Positions 36,796-51,229 are shown, counted from the first letter of the stretch. The stretch: DNA of 64,000 nucleotides from Varanus komodoensis (GCF_004798865.1 NW_025335922.1:7456695-7520694); one strand, 5' to 3'. Made by a program: numbers and translations. Notes: generated by a model not told the origin, from the letters alone.

Positions 36796-36860
36796 AGATT
36801 GTACATTGCCTTAAATATTGTGTCAACATACTATTGGCAACAAATATTACACCAACATCG

Positions 36861-38000
<1,140 letters not shown>

Positions 38001-40545
38001 GTCTGAAATATTAGAATGTGGTTTTATTTCTCGAAGGCATCTGCTTCGATAATGTAAAAGCATTTAACTCAGCCAGATGAACCAGGATCAGCGGGACTCT
38101 GTTGGCTTCTTGTGTCACCTGATCCTGTTGATTTAGTAGTCAGCCACTTAGTAGTCAGTCATGCCATCTTCTTGCCACCTGCTATGGTGGTGCTATAGCC
38201 CAGCACAGAGCAAGCCAAGAGCTCTTTTTTCTAGCCAGCTACTCTGGTGGTACATGGCTAGTTCCAAGAATAAGATGGCCCTGGGAGGAAATTATTTTTC
38301 TTCCATCCACAGATAGACCAGAAATTGCACCCCCCCCCCCGCACCTTCTATCCTGGCTGCAGTAGCCAACTGGGTATAAGAAAGAAGGGAGCACTTGAGC
38401 ACAGAGAGCTCCATCAGCAAGATAAGATTGCTCTCTAACATGGTTCTGCTTCTGGAATTAATCAGTGATGTGAGACTTCTGTGATGTAATTCTTTATGCT
38501 GATGGATATGATCAAAAGGAAGCCTGCAAGAACTCATTCTGGTGCATATGTTAAATGCAACAGATGTTATGTCTGTAAAAATGCAGGTAACAGTAGCACT
38601 TAATTTGTCAGCAGTGCTGCTCTTTGCCATCTCTTAAAATGCAGATTTCAGACACTAGAGGGGGAACCTAATCATTGCTGAATATGAGTTAATTTCCACA
38701 ATATAGTAGTTTGGCACTGTAGGATTGCAACTGCTGATGTTTATCTCTGTGTGCTTTTGTTCTGAGATGGAAGAGAAGGAAAGAAAAGCTCTGTGGGGCA
38801 GGGGACTGTACTCTCTTTTCTTAGAAGAGTTTCATTACATGAAATATCCAGGCCAAAGACAGCCCCTCCTATAGAGCAAAGTGTGTACAGAAGGCAGATC
38901 AAGATCTACTTTGAGATCTCAGTAGACCAAGAGTTTCTGACTCTCAGTTGTTTCAACAATAGCAGTTACTAAAAGATCTGCCCACACCAAATTAAACTGC
39001 TGTAACAAAGGAAAAACTGGGTGTGAATCTTGTGTGTGAAAGGACTGTGAAAGGAATTTCTTACTGGAAACAAATTATTGGGTTTCAATTGTGCTCAGAG
39101 GCACCCCGGTCCACAATTCAAAGTGTACTGAAGCTGTGCTAGCCCCCATTTTAAATCCAGCTTTGCTTGGACCTTGATGTTTTTTGGGGGAAAAGTAGAC
39201 CCATCAGTCTTTAGAGCCAAAGCAGCCATTACTTTAAACTTTTGCCGAGTAGCTGTGTTATCTTTTCCCCCTCTAGAGTAGTTACAGGGCTCTGAATCCC
39301 GATGTCAGAAGCCCTACTATCCTGCTTATCATATGAAGGTTATGATCCAAAATGGAACTGCTGAATTAGTGTAGAGTAAAAATTAAAACTATATCTAGAA
39401 TAGCTAGATGCAGATTTAATATCTGTTTTGGACCTGAGGTCTGCTCACCCCTAGTTTAGATCAGACTGCTTTTTCCCTGTTAATACAGAGAATCTTAGGG
39501 CTTCCTTTAGCTTGTGGGATGAAGTGGGGGAAGGGAATTCAGGATAATCAGAATATTACCTGTGTTAGTACAGACCCAAGCCAGGTCCCCTTGTGGACTT
39601 GGAACAGGCCTCCACAGGAGACCGAAATGAAAGGGAATGTTTGGTTTTTGGAAAGGAAGGGAATGTTTTTGACATGGTGTCTGGGAAATGTCTGATGATA
39701 TTTGTGGCTCAGATTTTGACATGGTGTACGAAGACTGCCAGTTTTCAGGTCATCAAGCCCAGTTTAACTAATTCCTTTCCTGTAATTTCTTCCTGAGCTG
39801 ACTTGAGAAGAAGAACAGCAGTTCACTGAGAGCGGTTAGCTGGGATGAGTTGCCACAATAAGAGGTAGCTGGTGAAGGCATAAGGAAAATTCATAGTATT
39901 GCCTCTCTCTGCATTTTCTGATGGCAGTAGGGGGTGAGTGTAAGGAGATGCTAGTGAAACAAAGGTCCATTCTCCATCAGAAAATAGATACCTTTGTACT
40001 ATAGGCAACTTAGAAAGCTTTGATAATAAACGGATTTGTTTTTATACTGATTTGTTGCTAGGTCATTAAGAAGACGGATGGGATGGCATTAAGAAAACAT
40101 AAATTGCACATGAATGTGATTTTTAAAAAAGCAAAACATTCTCACAATCAATCCCATTAGGTCAGATAATGGTCTTTAAATATATAAATATAAATATAAA
40201 TGCATGCATGAGATGCTGCTTGGGATAATTACAATCCCAGCTTGACAAATGGTGAGGATATTATGGGTTGCTCCTGAAATGGCAGCAGGAGAGCTCTTCT
40301 AAGGATGGATTCATCTCTGCAGCCTCTTAGCAGGGGATCAACATTAATACCATATATAGATTGCTTGGTGGTGAGAAACGATCGCTCACTAGTAACCATC
40401 ACAGACAGAATCTTTCCTGTTATCTGGAACGTGTGCCTGTCAACAGAAAACATACAGCAAACCTCAGATTTCATTGGAGGTGCAGTGGTGAATTTTGATG
40501 TGCTGGCACTCATCATGACGATTGTCATACCCATGCTCCCCCAAG
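38001..40545. other. Unassigned intron DNA
   Basis: An 11-base C run at 38330-38340. 'ggtctgctcacccctag' at about 39440-39455 resembles a hAT terminus, but no partner end was found. 40160-40210 is AT-rich. No exon of HIPK2 recognised. Confidence 0.35.
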
Positions 40546-40547
40546 GA

Positions 40548-41030
40548 AGGTCCAGAACTTCAGGCAGCTGGGATTCTGTGACTTGGAAAAAAAGGCAGTT
40601 AATGAGAAACATGATGCAGGTGTACAAAAATACGTGTGTTGTGCAAAAAGTAGCTAAGGAGGCATCTTTCTGCCTCTCTTGTACCATTGCAACTAGGGGG
40701 CATGGCATGAAACTGATTGCTGGGAAATTGAGTTGAGATAAAAGGAAGCCCTTCTGCACACACCATATGTCCAAACGATACAGTGGTGGCCACCAATTTG
40801 GTTGGCTTTGAAAGGGGATTGCAGCAATTCATGGCGGGTGTGACCATCAGTAGCAGAGGCAGGATGCCTGTGGACAGCAGTTGCTGAGGAACTTGGGCAG
40901 GAGGGGCCTGTGGAACTCATTCTCTGTCTGTGGAATCCTGCGTGCTGTTGGTTGGCTGTGGAGTGAAGAGCGTGAACTAGAAGGACCCTTGGTATGGTCC
41001 AGCATGCTGCTCTTCTGTTGCTATTTATAC
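40548..41030 (+). mobile_element. CR1 LINE 3' end, plus strand
   Basis: The plus frame reads WDSVTWKKRQLMRNMMQVYK then VAKEASFCLSCTIATRGHGMKL. This parallels the CR1 ORF2 C-terminus (LFSLEKRRLRGDMIEVYKIM, KLFSLSHNTRTRGHPMKL). It is followed by 'gtggtggccaccaatttggttggctttgaaaggggattg', 'gaggaacttgggcaggagggg' and the terminal 'agaaggacccttggtatggtccagcatg'. The copy is 5'-truncated. The 143-codon open frame (40305-40736) is partly this element and not a host gene. Confidence 0.9.
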
Positions 41031-41417
41031 CAACAAATCTATTCTAAGTTTCCATCTTTTGTAAAGCTAATGGACCTTAATTGCTAATTCAAGACCAAGC
41101 CACCCACAGATAAGAGGCAGCAGTATATTTCACAGGCAAAATTGGTTTCCTGCCCCCAGCTCCTGTGAGCATTGCCATTCAGCTCAGAGGAAAAGGGACT
41201 TTTAGGGGGATGGCAGATGACATCAGCAGCACCCCTGCTAATCAGAAAGTGCCAGAAATACTTTCCTGGCTCTGCTACACCAGTGCATAAGTAGCTTAAT
41301 TAATATGTTCTACTGTGGCATGGTTGCTGATGCTTTCTTGTTAGCATATTCTGGCCGGGCAGGGAAAACAGAGCAGTCATCTGATGTGTAAAAAGTGCAT
41401 CATCTGCTCTCACCCCA

Positions 41418-41480
41418 TTTATTTATTTATTTATTTAGGAGGCTTCTATGCCGCCCCATTGGCACTGCATAGAGAAAGGG
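41418..41480 (-). repeat. (TTTA)n-headed LINE/SINE tail, minus strand
   Basis: Five ATTT units followed by 'ggaggcttctatgccgccccattgg', the reverse complement of 'aatggggcggcatagaagcct', the same tail as at 32190-32235. Confidence 0.6.
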
Positions 41481-41929
41481 TCTTGCCTCAGATGTCTCTG
41501 TGCTATGGGATACGATGGGAATCTGAAAATGTTGGCCTTTCTGATTAGTGTGCTCGCATGTAGCCACCTTAGGCTTAAAGGCACAGTACCAGAACTGCAG
41601 GTGCGATGTGTCTTCCTTAAAATTAGTAGTTCACATGATTTTTGGTGATGACCAGGAATCTCCACAAAATGACCCAGGAGGAAACCTATTCACAAATGGA
41701 GAAAATGCGACAAGTCTGCATGCTGTTTTCTTTTAGGATGTCAGTGAGCCACACAGCAACTAAGGTAGCAGTGTTTGCTTGAACAGGTGAGCGCCAGTGG
41801 CACAAGACATAGTGGGTACTACTCATAGTAAACCCATGATTTTGCAAGGACCTAAGAATCGTCTCCAGACAAGTCCCAAGGTCATCCAAGCCACTTGCTT
41901 TCACACAAGTGACCAGAATAGAAAGACAG

Positions 41930-42150
41930 TGCTGAGGCAGGACACATGATTTGCATGCAGAAGGTCCGTGGTTCCAACCCTGGCATCTCCAGGTTAAAAG
42001 TTGTAGATAGTAGGTGCTGGGAAAGAATTCTACCCCAAGATCCTCGATGCCACCAATCAGAGTGCAGCCTGCTGGGCTGCATAGTCAGACAGTCTGACCT
42101 GGTAAGCCGCTTCCCTCGTGTGCTGGCGTGCTACTTTGCTTAATCAGTTT
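41930..42150 (+). repeat. tRNA-derived SINE with CR1-like tail
   Basis: The head 'acatgatttgcatgcagaaggtccgtggttccaaccctggcatctccaggttaaaag' has a good B box (GGTTCCAACCC). Then 'gtagatagtaggtgctgggaaag', a body with 'agtcagacagtctgacc', and a decayed tail. Same family as 5195-5400. Confidence 0.75.
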
Positions 42151-43149
42151 CTTTCAGGATAAGCCAATCTGCTTCCCTGATTTTGTTGCCGAACTTATGA
42201 ATATGAAGTCAAGGTCATGCAGAGTTCCTCCATGAAAAGCATTTCCATAATCCCCTTTACCAGCCTCTTATTGCAACCAGATGGGTCCAGTGGTATTGCA
42301 GATGTGATTTTGGGTGCAGAATGTTCACATGCCTGTTTTCTGGCTTTTAAGGATGCAAAGAACCCTTGGCTGAGTCTTCTTGCATACTTCAATACAAATG
42401 GTTTGACCACAGTATATTGTTTTTTTTTCTTTTTTAGTTAAACAGTTCTTGGAGTCCAGGAGAACAGCCACTCTCTATTGTGAATTTTGTGATTGCACTG
42501 TGGCTTATGGGGTTGTGGGAGACAGCTGTCAACATTCCATTTTGGCAGATATGGGGGGTAATGGATTTTTGGCTCCAAAACCATCCTATAGTCTTTTTGT
42601 TGCTATTTTAAGCCAAGCTGTTAGCTGAAGTTTTCAACTTGCTTTTTGTTGTTCTTTGCAGTTTAAAGGACTATGGGTTTCTTAGAGTTCATTTTTTCCA
42701 GCTACATATTATATCTTCCCCACCTGAAGTCATGATTACTGTACTAGTAACATACAGATAACTGATCCATTGGAATGTTTCATACAACTTCTATTATGAC
42801 TTTAGGTGAGGAAATTATCAACAACAGAAAATGAACTGCTATATGAACAGCTCCCCCTGTCTTTCAAGAAAATTTGCAGATTCTAAAAGATGAAAACGAA
42901 CCAAAGCAAATAGGATATGTGTAAATTTCTGTTTCCAAACAACAGTGTTTTTTTTCCAAAACATTACTGTTTTTTATGCTTTGTAATAATTCTCTAGTGA
43001 AGTTCTTGTATCACCTTTGAGTGCCAAAACAAATGTGTTTGAGTGAATATTTTTGCTTAAACTGGGACATGGCTCAAAACTGTTCATTAGTTTCTCATTT
43101 CAATACCTCAAGTTATCTATTAAAAGTTTCCTATGTAAACAGCTGAGCT

Positions 43150-43800
43150 CCAACTGTGCCCATTTTAAGAGACAACTGAACTAGCTATGGTTGTGCATGT
43201 TTTGATAACGTCCCATTTAGACTACTCTAATGCGCTCTATGTAGGATTGCCTTTGAAAAGTATTTGGAAACTTCAGCTGGTCCAGAATACTGTAGTCTGA
43301 CAGGTCTGTCTCCATGCTTATTTCAAGGTGATGATTATGACCTGTACAGCCCTGTTCCAACTTGGGAGCAGGCTATCTGAAAGCCCACTTTCTCCTATAT
43401 GAGCCCACCTGAGTTTTAAGATCTTCAGCAGAGACTTTTCAGTTCCACAGCCATCAGAGACTTGGTTGGTGTACATCAGAAAGCCATCCCGGCAGGAACT
43501 TTCAGCCTCTGGAACTTCCTATCAAGGGAGGCTAGGCTTGGCCCTTTCTCTGCTTTCCTTCCTCCAGCAGGCAAAGACATTTTTATTTAGGCAGGCATTT
43601 GGTACATAAGCTGGTCTGTTACTGAACTGTTTGGGTGCTGTTTTCTTCTCTCATTGTGTTGTTTTAAATTGTATTTTAATTGGGTTTTATGTTATATTTT
43701 AATTAAGATTTTGTTCTAATTTATATTTGATTATTGTTTTATTGTTGTGTGTCATTTTTGGTGCACAGGCAGGACAGAAAATAAATGATTTTCCCCCTGC
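43150..43800 (+). mobile_element. L2 LINE 3' end, plus strand
   Basis: Fragments of the L2 reverse-transcriptase C-terminus are readable: [23 protein letters not shown]-like at 43215-43295, then a CTALFQLGSRLSESPLSPI-like piece near 43345, SQELSASGTSYQGRLGLA-like near 43490 and QAKTFLFRQAFGT near 43570. It ends in an AT-rich tail and 'gtgcacaggcaggacagaaaataaatg'. Interrupted by stops, so a dead 5'-truncated copy. Confidence 0.85.
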
Positions 43801-44544
43801 CCCCCTTTGCTGAAACGCTTCCTTCTCTTTTGCCACCTGTAAATGAGATGATGAATTTGAGAAGCATTTCATCTGACTTCTAGAAGTATAAGAGATGGGG
43901 TGGAGGGAACCCACGTTACTGGCAATTTCATAATCCTCTATAATTTAACCTCTTAATTACCTTTTAAATTTAAAAGTCACAGCAGTGTAGCTTTGTAGGG
44001 GAAATGCAGCAAATATGTGATCCTTTTAGCTGTTCTTTATTGTGGCTTCCCCCCCCCACCACCACCCGTGATATCTTCCTTCCTCCCCTGCCCACATTAG
44101 GACTGCGGGAAGTTTTCAAGAAACAGCACTGCACTCGTTGAGGTATAGCTGGAACTAAGTTGCTATGTGTTAATGAGCTATGTGTGAATATGCCTTCTTT
44201 GTGTTTGGAGACAGAGATGTATGCAAAGAGCATTTGGCTGGTAGAAAATATGTATTGGATTCAGTGGCTTGGCTCTTCATGGCTGTGATGCTCACCAAAT
44301 CAGTTGAACTGTGTTGTAAATTGATGAGTCTGAACAAGGGCAGGGAAATGACCTGAACAAAAGCTTGATTAATACTTAAAAATAAAGAGCTCAGGTTTCC
44401 AGAACTGCTCAGTCCATGACTTTAGCACCTGTGAGTTTCTGCCACATTTTCTGCTCTCACTACATTCTGTGAGCTAAATTAGCTGCAGATGGTCTAGTTG
44501 AGGTTCATTGGCAACCAACTGGCAAGAAGGAATGGACATATGTA

Positions 44545-44780
44545 GAATGCCCGGGGCAGCTCTAGACATTTTTCTGCCTGAGATAAAAGGCAAGCTGGCG
44601 CCTCCCCCTGACCCCGAGTCTTCAGTGAGTCCAAAAAGGGGAAATATCGGCTCCTCCCCCTTTTTGTGGCTCTCTTTCGGAGCACTGACTTTAGCTGTAC
44701 AACATTTTCTTTTTTTTTTTTCTGCCATGCCTCTAAATTTGCACCAATTTCCTCTCTGTTTACTTCCCTGACTCTAAATT
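44545..44780. mobile_element. MITE-like element ('ggggcagctctagaca' end)
   Basis: 'cccggggcagctctagacatttttctgcctgagataaaaggcaagctggcgcctcccc' resembles the end of a reptile DNA element with 'cggctctagacattttgctgcctgaggcggca'. The distal end is not defined. Confidence 0.35.
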
Positions 44781-45169
44781 TGTGCAAATATTCCTAAGAG
44801 CATAGAAAACTGCCCTGCAGTAACAGCTGCAAAAGGCCACAAAAACAGGGGGAACCAATAACTCTCCTTGCTGAACTTGTTGGAGACTCAGGGAAGTTTT
44901 GAGTGAAAGCTGGACAGTGAAAAGTGTCAGTTCAATACTTAAAAGATTACCTTTTAATCTTTGGTAGAGATTGTGTAACTCCCTCCTCTTTCTGGTGCAT
45001 CTAATTCTCTTGTTTCTCACCCCCCCCTTTCCTCCATCTTTTGTAATGGTCCTTGACAAGTATGTGCAAATTTGCCTGTATGTTCTCTCATTCTGTCAGT
45101 CCTGGTAAGAAATGCTAAAGGAAGGTAGCTTTGGTGAGATTGCAAAGAACAGCAAACCAGAATAAAATT

Positions 45170-45670
45170 GCTTTCACAGGTTTGGAGAACATGACAAGCC
45201 ATTGTGGCTATGATAACGCCTAGATGAAGCCATGCATGGTCAAGGTGGCCTTTTCCTGAAAGTTAACCTACCCTGCAGCAACCAATCGAGGTTTGGACAA
45301 CATAACAACCCATTGTAGCTAGCTGCACACATTACAGTAGCCACTGGCTGAGTTCATGCAACACAATAACCCATCACACAAGTGTTGAGTGTGAATTGAT
45401 ATTAAAACATGGATTAACATGCTGTTTGAACTCAGCCATGCTATCAAACCATGGTTTGTTAACCATGAACAACCCATGAAGAGAAGCCATAATTTATTGT
45501 TGGCTTTTGAACTATGGGTTGTTTTATGGTTGACTACCTATTGTTTGTTAGTGTGGCTGGGTTCAGACAACACAGTAACCTACATTTCAACAGCAACCTA
45601 TGGTTAAATGTTAACCTACATCCAATGTATACGTAACACTTGAGTGTGGTTACTGTGTTGCCAGAAGCCA
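45170..45670. mobile_element. Cluster of short palindromic MITEs
   Basis: At least three related units. TGGCTGAGTTCATGCAACA at 45345 has an inverted partner TGGCTGAGTTCAAACAGCA ending at 45438, a 94-bp unit. 'gttaaccatgaacaacccatg' (45459-45479) pairs with the inverted 'gtcaaccataaaacaaccca' (45515-45534). 'gtggctgggttcagacaacacagtaacct' begins another at about 45553. Phrases such as 'aacccat' and 'aaccatgg' recur throughout. This is a reptile-type non-autonomous DNA element. Confidence 0.65.
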
Positions 45671-45674
45671 GTCA

Positions 45675-45785
45675 TTACCTTTGAGTTTAGCCTCCCTCAT
45701 AGGGTGGTTGTGAGGACATAAGAGAGGGGGCATCTATACTGACCTAGGTTCTTTGGAGGAAAAGCAAGATAAAAATACAGGTTGC
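45675..45785 (+). repeat. SINE (MIR-like) 3' half, plus strand
   Basis: 'gagtttagcctccctcatagggtggttgtgaggacataagagaggggg' then 'ctaggttctttggaggaaaagcaagataaaaat' is the 3' half of the MIR-like SINE in plus orientation. The head is missing. Confidence 0.7.
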
Positions 45786-45899
45786 AATAAGAAGTTAGAA
45801 GCTGAGCTGGTTACAGATTACATTAATACAGAGATCACTTTGTGCAGGACTAATAGTGCAATCACATACATGTCTTTCTCAGAAGTATACTCCAATGAA

Positions 45900-48800
45900 T
45901 TCAGTATGCATATACTATTATAAAATAAAGCAGCTGAAGACATAGCATGGTATCCAAACCTGCCCAGAACAACAAAAAGCAATTATCACCAGTCTCCATG
46001 ACTGCATTTGTTCAAATATAGCCACAACCATTAAATCTAGAAACTTGCTTTTAAATAAATTATATTCTTAGGTCCCTTATATTCTACACCCCATACTTAC
46101 TCCCACATACATGATATCACAGAGGATTAGCAACGTTGTCCTGGAAGAGGCTTAATGGGTTATTTATTTATTTATTTAGCGAGCTTATTGTGAGAACACA
46201 AGGACTTCTTGAGAAGTCTGCAAGTTTACAGCTAGATTCCAGCAAGGAACAACACTGGAGTGCTGTCCTTTCCATTGCCTCAGTTCCAAAAATTTTGTGT
46301 AGCACAGATTACATTGACTCTTGTGTCAGATCTGCTGGTGGTTAGAAGAAACCAGACATGTATCCCTCTGTGAACATGCTCCCTGCTTGTCCTTGGTTGA
46401 TGAGGTTTTAGGTTTTATCAAAGCCCCAAAGGTTCAAGGCTCAATGAAACTGATGTGATGCTAAGGATCTGTGTGATCAGGTCTATAATTCATACCAAGT
46501 AAGATTGTCTGTAAACACAAATTATCCTGTACAGGCAAGCAGTAGCAAATACTGGGTGCAATCAGTGTGTGCACTGATTGATTGTAATAATATCTGCCCC
46601 CAACTTTATATCCATGAGGACACTCAAGGCATCTAACAATCATTTTTCAATCAAAAACCAGTACAGCATATTGAACATACAAATAATTATTGGTACAAAT
46701 GAAGCAGCAAAATGTTGAAAAGAGAAGCATAAAATTGAGAGCAGAATGCGGAATGGGGCCTCCTCTCAAAATCTAAATGTGGGTGTGGATTTGTAGGAAA
46801 GGCAGTTCCTTTAGATCTGGAGCAGAGTGAGAAGTCTAGCATGTTGAATCCAGGAAAACAGACTGAGTAAATGGGTAGTGAGGCTAAGGACTCAGCGGCC
46901 TGGCTCCTGAAGGTCCTCACAAGAATTTTTTCAGATTGGAGACTCAAGGGCACCTGGGAAACTATAAGGAAAGACTTTTGTTTCATTGGCTCCTGTGCAC
47001 AATTTGACTTCAGAGGTGCCATTTCTCAGTTCCTAGATTGATCTTCTGGGTGTGCTGCTGTACTCTTTTTTTCTTAGGGATTTTGACCTATTGTTCCAAC
47101 AGCTTTTTCTCTGCTCATTAAATGTAAATCCGTTGTATGATTCGAGCTCAGGGTGTGGCCCCATTAGCAGCTCTGAGAACTGACCTGAGTGATCAATCAG
47201 AAAACAGCCAGAGCCTCTATAAGGTTCAAAAGCTCAATCCAATCTTTTTACATTTTTCCTCTGCATATATTTTCTGCAGATCTTGTGTTTTTAAAGATAT
47301 TAGAGCAATATGGCTTATAGAAGATTTTCCATTAAGTAATTTTAGTAGTATTGTACTTGAACTGTACAATTGCAGTAATTCTGGTCTAACTAGGCACTTA
47401 GAAACACCCTTCCCCCACCCTTAGTTGTCTTCTGTTTAGTAGGAGCAGTTTGTGGAGGGGCAAGAAAACATAAATTATTGAAAGTAGCACAATAGTCTTT
47501 TGGTGGTTCCAGCTGGTGGGCTCCGGGCGCTACTAGTCAAAAGGTATTGTGTAGCTATTCTGTCTTTCCCTTTTTAATGGATCTTTTTTTCCCTGGTAAG
47601 GAAAAAGACAGAAGCAGTGGTGGGAGGGTTACAAATGGAAACTGACAACATCTGGACTCCCTGTAAAATTCTGCAAATGAAGCAAAGTGATAGCACGGTA
47701 AAAGCCTGGTCTTGAACTACTCTTCTTTCTCTGCTTTAGTACAGTTTTAATTTACTCACTTGACCCGCCCTTTCACAAAGCCAGATAACATATTGATATT
47801 GGAGAATTTTTTTCCAATGACTCTGCTTTCCTAGTACTGAAGCTATCAGTAAAGCCTTGACTTGACAAACTACAGTGTGAAGAGAAGAGAAACACATGGT
47901 TCAATATGACCTGCTACATGAAATGAAATATTACAGGCGCTTTATGAAAGTAGACTTTCCTCTGAATGTAGCTGACTGTATGAACCAATTAGTTTCTAAG
48001 GTGCTCTCTCACTCCTCCTAGGCTTGGATCAGATGCTAAATCTTTCACAAGCAAAACCTTCAAAAGAATGTCTCTGCGACAGAGAGAGATGAATGTGTGT
48101 ATCGCATCTCGGAAACGATACACTGGTCCAGATTATAAGAAAAGGTTCTTTGCCGCTTATTGTAGGCATGCACTGAGGGGATGACATTAATTAGGGCTGC
48201 AAGTGTACACCCACTTAACTCACTGGCTTACTTCTGGCTAGATAGCAGAGTGAGCCACCAAAAACATTTCAGTGCCTTGATTTCTTATTCAAGGCCGCCA
48301 TGAGCAGAAGGCGTCCTGGCTGGATACAGCACAAGATGCCACAAACAGAAGGGAGAAAGTGGTTTTCCTGAATCCTCCTCTCCTTACCCGTGTGCTCCCT
48401 CGGCTCTCCAAAAGAGATTTTGAGGGGATCCAAGGTGGCTGCTGTGGGAAGGGGGAACTGGTGACAGTTGCTGTCTTGTTGCAGTAGTGGAAATATCATG
48501 TAAGAAGAACTCTGTTCAGAGGATGCTCCTGCCAGTAAAGGAAACCTTAGGATTTTACCCAAGGAAGTTCCAGGTGAATTTAATTTTGGGGGAAGCTCAT
48601 AATTGGGTCTCCCCAAATATCTGATTGTGCAATTTTCTATATGGAAGTTGTGCATTGCTGGAAGATACCTGATCCATGACGGCTATGACTCTTGTGTACT
48701 ACTGTATGGCACCTGCCTCTCCTACAGGCATTTAATTACCTGCCCTGCTCAGCTTCATGGGGCTAGGGAGGGCCTGGCTCTGATGAAATGGGAGATCTCA

Positions 48801-49600
48801 GAATAGTAGAGAAAAAAAGAGTAGAGAAATATTTCCAGATACATGATGGGAGGCATCAACACTAACATCTCTGATACTAAGCGGAAGCCAGCTGCCTTTG
48901 CAGACCTCTGAGAGCATTCACACATCACTGCAGCCCACCCTGCAAATATGTTGTACAGGGTGGGTTGTTTATGAAACAGCCTGTGGGATACCTGGCAGAC
49001 CACTGGGCTCCCCATGAGTTATCCTCCCTTCCTCCCCTTGGTCCTCCCATGGGTCTCCAAGGGGACCCTGCCGCAGGACCCGTCTTGCCTGTCCTGCCGC
49101 TGCAATTTCTGCCCACCACAACCTCCCCTCTTTTCTTCCCATCACTTTTCATGACCTCTGATTTGAGAGCTAGTGACAATTTAGTCCAGGCAAGGCCTGC
49201 CATTTTGGACCTGTGAAAGTGCACAGGTGTGTACGTGTACCAATCCGGTAGGCAAAACTAAAAAAAAGATAGTGCATTTAGGGCACGCCCCCCAAAAAAA
49301 GTAGGGGGGGGAGGGAGGAAGAAGATAAGAGGTGACACACAAATGGCATTTTCTCCAGTGTGCCACTTGAAGGGGCTGCTACTAGTTGTCAAATCTGAGA
49401 TTACAAAAAGTAATTTTCGAACAAAAAATGAGAAAAAAAGAAAAATGGGGAAAAGAAGGCAAAAAGCAGCAAGTACAAAAGGGCTTGTAGTTGTGAGGGG
49501 GAACTGGGGAGCATCAAGCCAGTGTTGGTCACTTTGCTATGTTTTCTGGGCTTCAGTGGGTAGCCGACACTGGCAGTGGCCCAGGCTAGCTCAGTAACAA
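45900..49600. other. Mostly unassigned intron DNA
   Basis: (ATTT)n-like run at 46161-46178. A SINE-like minus tail near 46585-46690 ('aatatctgcccccaactttatatcc'). 49290-49320 is A- and G-run rich. Frames are short and unsupported. The 128-codon minus frame at 48269-48655 has no recognised domain. Confidence 0.35.
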
Positions 49601-49617
49601 CACCCTCCTTCTACAAC

Positions 49618-49815
49618 CCCTAGTGTGGTTGGTCACCCAGATTTAAGCAGCACGATAGCCTGTTGTAGGTCCCTTGGTTGTTGGGGTGCCATGTTGTCCG
49701 CAAGCAAGCCATCGTGCAAGAAATGGTTTAGGTCTTCATGACACAATGACTTGCCATGACTTGTCACCCATATTGGGCTGTTGTAGCATGTGAAACCACA
49801 AATTCTGGGGCTTTA
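49618..49815. mobile_element. Palindromic MITE related to the 45.2-45.7 kb cluster
   Basis: 'tagtgtggttggtcacccagatttaagcagcacgatagcctgttg' and 'catgacacaatgacttgcc...tgtcacccatattgggctgttgtagcatgtg' carry the 'gacacaatgac' and 'gtgtggtt' phrases of the cluster at 45 kb, in decayed form. Confidence 0.4.
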
Positions 49816-50739
49816 AACACCCTCCAACATTCCTCTTCATTGCTTCATTCTTTCAGCTGACTGCCACCAGTGGACTAAAATTATTGAGCCAAGGGGAAAA
49901 TGTAGTGTTTCACTGTGAAATGAACAGGGACCAATAAAACTAGGAAAGAACCAGATACAGCTCCACATTAAACAAAACTCAGAAGTGAATGATACAACTT
50001 TATTTCAGCTGAGGAAATATCTTGGCAGCAGTGAGTTTCTGTATTTATTCATTTTTGATCCTAAGAGATGCTTTCTTCTAGTTGCTAAAATGCACAGTTT
50101 ATTATTCCCAATGACAGCCTGGATATGAATCTGTCAGACTAAATATTCCAAGGATGTTGCCACCAAGTAGACTGGTCCTGAATATTTATTTAGTAATCTT
50201 GGTTAAGAATAAAGAATGTGAAAGTGGTGCAGATGAAGCAACTGAACGTGTAGAAGAATTCACTGACATTTGTGGGTTTTATTCCTGTGCAAATGAGGTC
50301 AGAATATTTTTCACTCTCATGAGTAATATTAAAGTGTTGTTGATGATGACGATATTGATGATGATTGAAATCTATATGATAACTTCAGTGGTATTGTATT
50401 ACACCATCAACATTCGTGGCATTTTACGGAGTTTACCAGAAGACAGATCCTTGCCTTGAGGTTATCATCTCAAATTCAAATAGTTTAACATGACTAAAAA
50501 TCACCCTGCCCTCCACACACACCCTATCGATTGTGTCAGCCTGTGCAGGGTTAATTTCATTTTTATGATCAGAGGAAAGCATAATAGAAATACAAAGAGG
50601 TAGGTGCATTTTGGAGGGGTATTCCTGCATGATGGCCCAGGGTCACTGGAATGATTTCTGACTAGTGGCACTATCCTGTGGCCTCCCAATATTGTCTGAG
50701 AGGCCATAAGATTCTTCAGAGTCCCATCTCTTCAGAGAT

Positions 50740-50925
50740 CCTACAGTCTTGGAGCTGGGACTTCAAAGGCTGAGTGCCCCACCACTCCTTAGCAACTGGT
50801 ATGAAAAGAACCATGCCAGCTGCCTGCCTAAGGTCAACACTGGGCCTTAGAGGGGGGAAAGGGCATGTCCTGCAGGGAGAGGAGGAGGCTGAGGTGGTGG
50901 AGTTATGCTGATTCCAAGTGGGAAC
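50740..50925 (+). repeat. Unnamed dispersed repeat, copy C
   Basis: 'agcaactggtatgaaaagaaccatgccagctgcctgcctaaggtcaaca' matches the core of copies A and B in the same orientation. The distal block was not found, so this copy seems shorter. Confidence 0.5.
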
Positions 50926-51229
50926 TCCTTTGTTCCCCTTTCCTGCACTAATTCTAGATGGTTGCTGTATCTTGTACCTTATACCAGATGCTTGTAAACC
51001 CCCCAGTTTGGGGACTTAATGAGTATCTGCTGCAGGATTGATAGGAATGCACTGAAGATTGCCCAACTGTTGATGGAGCATCATCAATGCATGAATGGCT
51101 TTCAGATGAAAAGTTCTCAGATGAATTAGCTGATACATTTTCATCCCTCTGGGCCATACCTTATGCATTCATTGCTATCTGGTTTTCCATTTCCTTGCCT
51201 TTTAGTCAATGCTTTATGAGAATTAGCTT

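Noticed and set aside
40229-40774. Frames of 143 (+) and 181 (-) codons open on both strands
   Set aside because: The right part of the plus frame is the CR1 ORF2 C-terminus. The minus frame is its shadow and the left part has no known similarity.
41935-42000. tRNA-like sequence with a good B box considered as a tRNA gene
   Set aside because: No acceptor stem or anticodon arm can be folded. The same head recurs elsewhere with a SINE body, so it is a SINE.
48020-48150. Apparent exon-like start after 'actcctcctag' with 'agaatgtctctgcgacagagagag'
   Set aside because: The following frame does not match the kinase C-lobe expected in HIPK2 exon 3 and shows no known domain.
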